Positions 7,060 through 7,796 of a stretch of 7,796 nt of DNA are shown here, in pieces. Each line of letters starts with the position of its first letter. The first letter of the stretch is position 1. Under the pieces are notes generated by a model. The model had not been told where the DNA came from and did not search any database. It saw only the letters and a list, made by a program, of their open reading frames with translations. Origin of the DNA: Methylophaga sp. (GTDB lineage: Bacteria > Pseudomonadota > Gammaproteobacteria > Nitrosococcales > Methylophagaceae); assembly GCA_002733335.1 (NCBI GenBank), contig NVVK01000008.1, positions 87,286 to 95,081 on the forward strand. Direction: 5' to 3'. The position numbers were made by a program, and so were the translations under genes.

Positions 7060-7479
7060 ATGAAAGCAAGAGTAAAGTGGGTTGAAGATTTAATGTTTTT
7101 AGGTGAGTCGGGTTCGGGGCATACCGTGGTCATGGATGGCCCTAAAGAACTGGGTGGGCATGATACAGGCATTAGGCCTATGGAACTTTTACTCCTTGGT
7201 CTTGGAGGATGCACTTCTTTCGATATGATACAAATGCTGAGCAAAGCACGCCAAGATATCCGAGATTGTGTGGTTGAAATAGAAAGTGAACGAAGTGATG
7301 AAGTTCCTAAAGTATTCACTAAGATCCGCGTTCACTACAAAATAACAGGGAAAGATCTAAAAGAAGCACATGTAAAGCGCGCCATTAAGCTTTCAACTGA
7401 AAAGTATTGCTCTGCTTCACTTATGTTAGGTAAAACAGCCGAAATTACGCACGATTACGAAATCATTGATGTTGCCTAA
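7060..7479 (+). CDS. OsmC family protein, YhfA-like
   Basis: A 139-residue OsmC-fold protein. The N-terminus (MKARVKWVEDLMFLGES) closely resembles Escherichia coli YhfA from memory, and yhfA is also the divergent neighbour of crp there. The two family cysteines are present: Cys51 in LGGCTS and Cys117 in EKYCSAS. The PxE motif Pro40/Glu42, which helps activate the peroxidatic cysteine, is also there. Relatives (OsmC, Ohr) are thiol peroxidases that reduce organic hydroperoxides; the role of the YhfA branch is not settled, so peroxidase activity is inference. The protein has no signal peptide and is probably cytosolic. I choose ATG 7060 over ATG 7051 (three residues longer) on ribosome-site spacing and similarity to YhfA. 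Confidence 0.92.
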   Translation: MKARVKWVEDLMFLGESGSGHTVVMDGPKELGGHDTGIRPMELLLLGLGGCTSFDMIQMLSKARQDIRDCVVEIESERSDEVPKVFTKIRVHYKITGKDLKEAHVKRAIKLSTEKYCSASLMLGKTAEITHDYEIIDVA

Positions 7480-7660
7480 TGGCCAAAACTTAGCACACCC
7501 ATCATTTTCTCACATTACGCACTCCTTAGCTCTTGAAGCAGTATTAGATGCCGGTATCGATGGTTTTACCTATATAATGCACTGCATCAGTAGACCATTA
7601 AACCTGTAAGCCATTTTAAAAAACAGTTAAAGCCCGCGATTTCTTAGGATTTTATTTAGC
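7480..7660. other. Intergenic region between osmC-like gene and ycgL
   Basis: These 181 bases hold no recognisable gene. There is an open frame from TTG 7472 to the stop at 7607-7609 (45 codons), without an ATG until near its end and without a ribosome site. A TATAAT lies at 7573-7578 with no -35. No convincing terminator hairpin for osmC was found. AGGA at 7646-7649 is the likely ycgL ribosome site. Confidence 0.5.
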
Positions 7661-7796
7661 ATGATTGCATACATATACAAAAGCCGTCGCAAAGACGAAC
7701 TCTACCTTTATATTGCCCAAAAAGATGATTTCTCAAGCGTGCCAAAAGAACTTTACGATTCCATGGGAAAAGAACCTATTTTTGTCATGGAAGTAG
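7661..7796 (+). CDS. ycgL: YcgL domain-containing protein (5' part; cut by right edge)
   Basis: The first 45 codons of a small gene that continues beyond the window. The protein begins MIAYIYKSRRKDELYLYI, followed by KDDFSSVPKEL, which matches the gammaproteobacterial YcgL (DUF709) pattern of YKS.RK...YLY and DDFS.VP from memory. Complete homologues are about 90-110 residues, so roughly the first half is here. The family is a small cytosolic alpha/beta protein of unknown function, often next to rnd (ribonuclease D); whether rnd follows cannot be seen. The start is supported by AGGA 11 bases upstream and by the family N-terminus. Confidence 0.85.
   Translation, partial: MIAYIYKSRRKDELYLYIAQKDDFSSVPKELYDSMGKEPIFVMEV

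Noticed and set aside
7029..7319. 96-codon open frame on the minus strand opposite the osmC-like gene
   Set aside because: It is antisense to a clear conserved gene, rich in Ser and Arg as shadow frames are, and shows no recognisable motif.
1..7796. Mobile element, CRISPR array, tRNA, toxin-antitoxin or defence genes
   Set aside because: No direct repeats, transposase or integrase motifs, tRNA cloverleaf or defence domains were seen; the window is ordinary conserved chromosome.

Overview
This is a chromosomal housekeeping segment, most likely from a gammaproteobacterium with a moderately low GC content (about 40% by eye). The taxonomic call is inference. It rests on a Vfr/CRP-type regulator divergent from a YhfA-type OsmC protein, a YcgL-domain gene, a DUF3530 gene, a stand-alone trpC, and the trpG-trpD-trpC-crp/vfr-osmC order known from Pseudomonas. 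A Thiotrichales/Piscirickettsiaceae-like lineage would fit but cannot be proven here.

Layout. Bases 1-791 (minus) hold the 5' part of an exported DUF3530 (alpha/beta-hydrolase-like) protein that starts at GTG and runs off the left edge. A 142-base divergent intergenic region follows, with plausible promoters in both directions. Bases 934-6265 (plus) are six tightly packed genes: rpe, gph, trpE, trpG, trpD and trpC. Gaps are 12, -14 (overlap), 17, 3 and 22 bases, so they look like one operon. A 9-bp stem-loop overlapping the trpC stop codon separates it from the convergent crp/vfr-like gene (6291-6965, minus). Across a short divergent promoter region lies the osmC/yhfA-like gene (7060-7479, plus). 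After a 181-base gap that contains an unexplained 45-codon open frame, ycgL begins at 7661 and is cut by the right edge.

How the genes work together. TrpE and TrpG form anthranilate synthase. TrpD adds the phosphoribosyl group and TrpC closes the indole ring, so chorismate is taken to indole-3-glycerol phosphate apart from the TrpF isomerase step. trpF and trpA/B are not in the window. Rpe belongs to the pentose phosphate (or Calvin/RuMP) cycle and Gph clears 2-phosphoglycolate. Their linkage to trp genes is a recurring arrangement: enterobacteria have rpe-gph-trpS. No leader peptide or attenuator is visible ahead of trpE, whose start lies inside gph.

Nothing in the window looks like a mobile element, CRISPR array, defence island or new multi-gene system. 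The most interesting points are the altered cAMP-contact residues in the CRP-like protein, the missing nucleophile serine in the DUF3530 protein, the weak ribosome binding sites inside the operon, and the compact crp/osmC divergent promoter.
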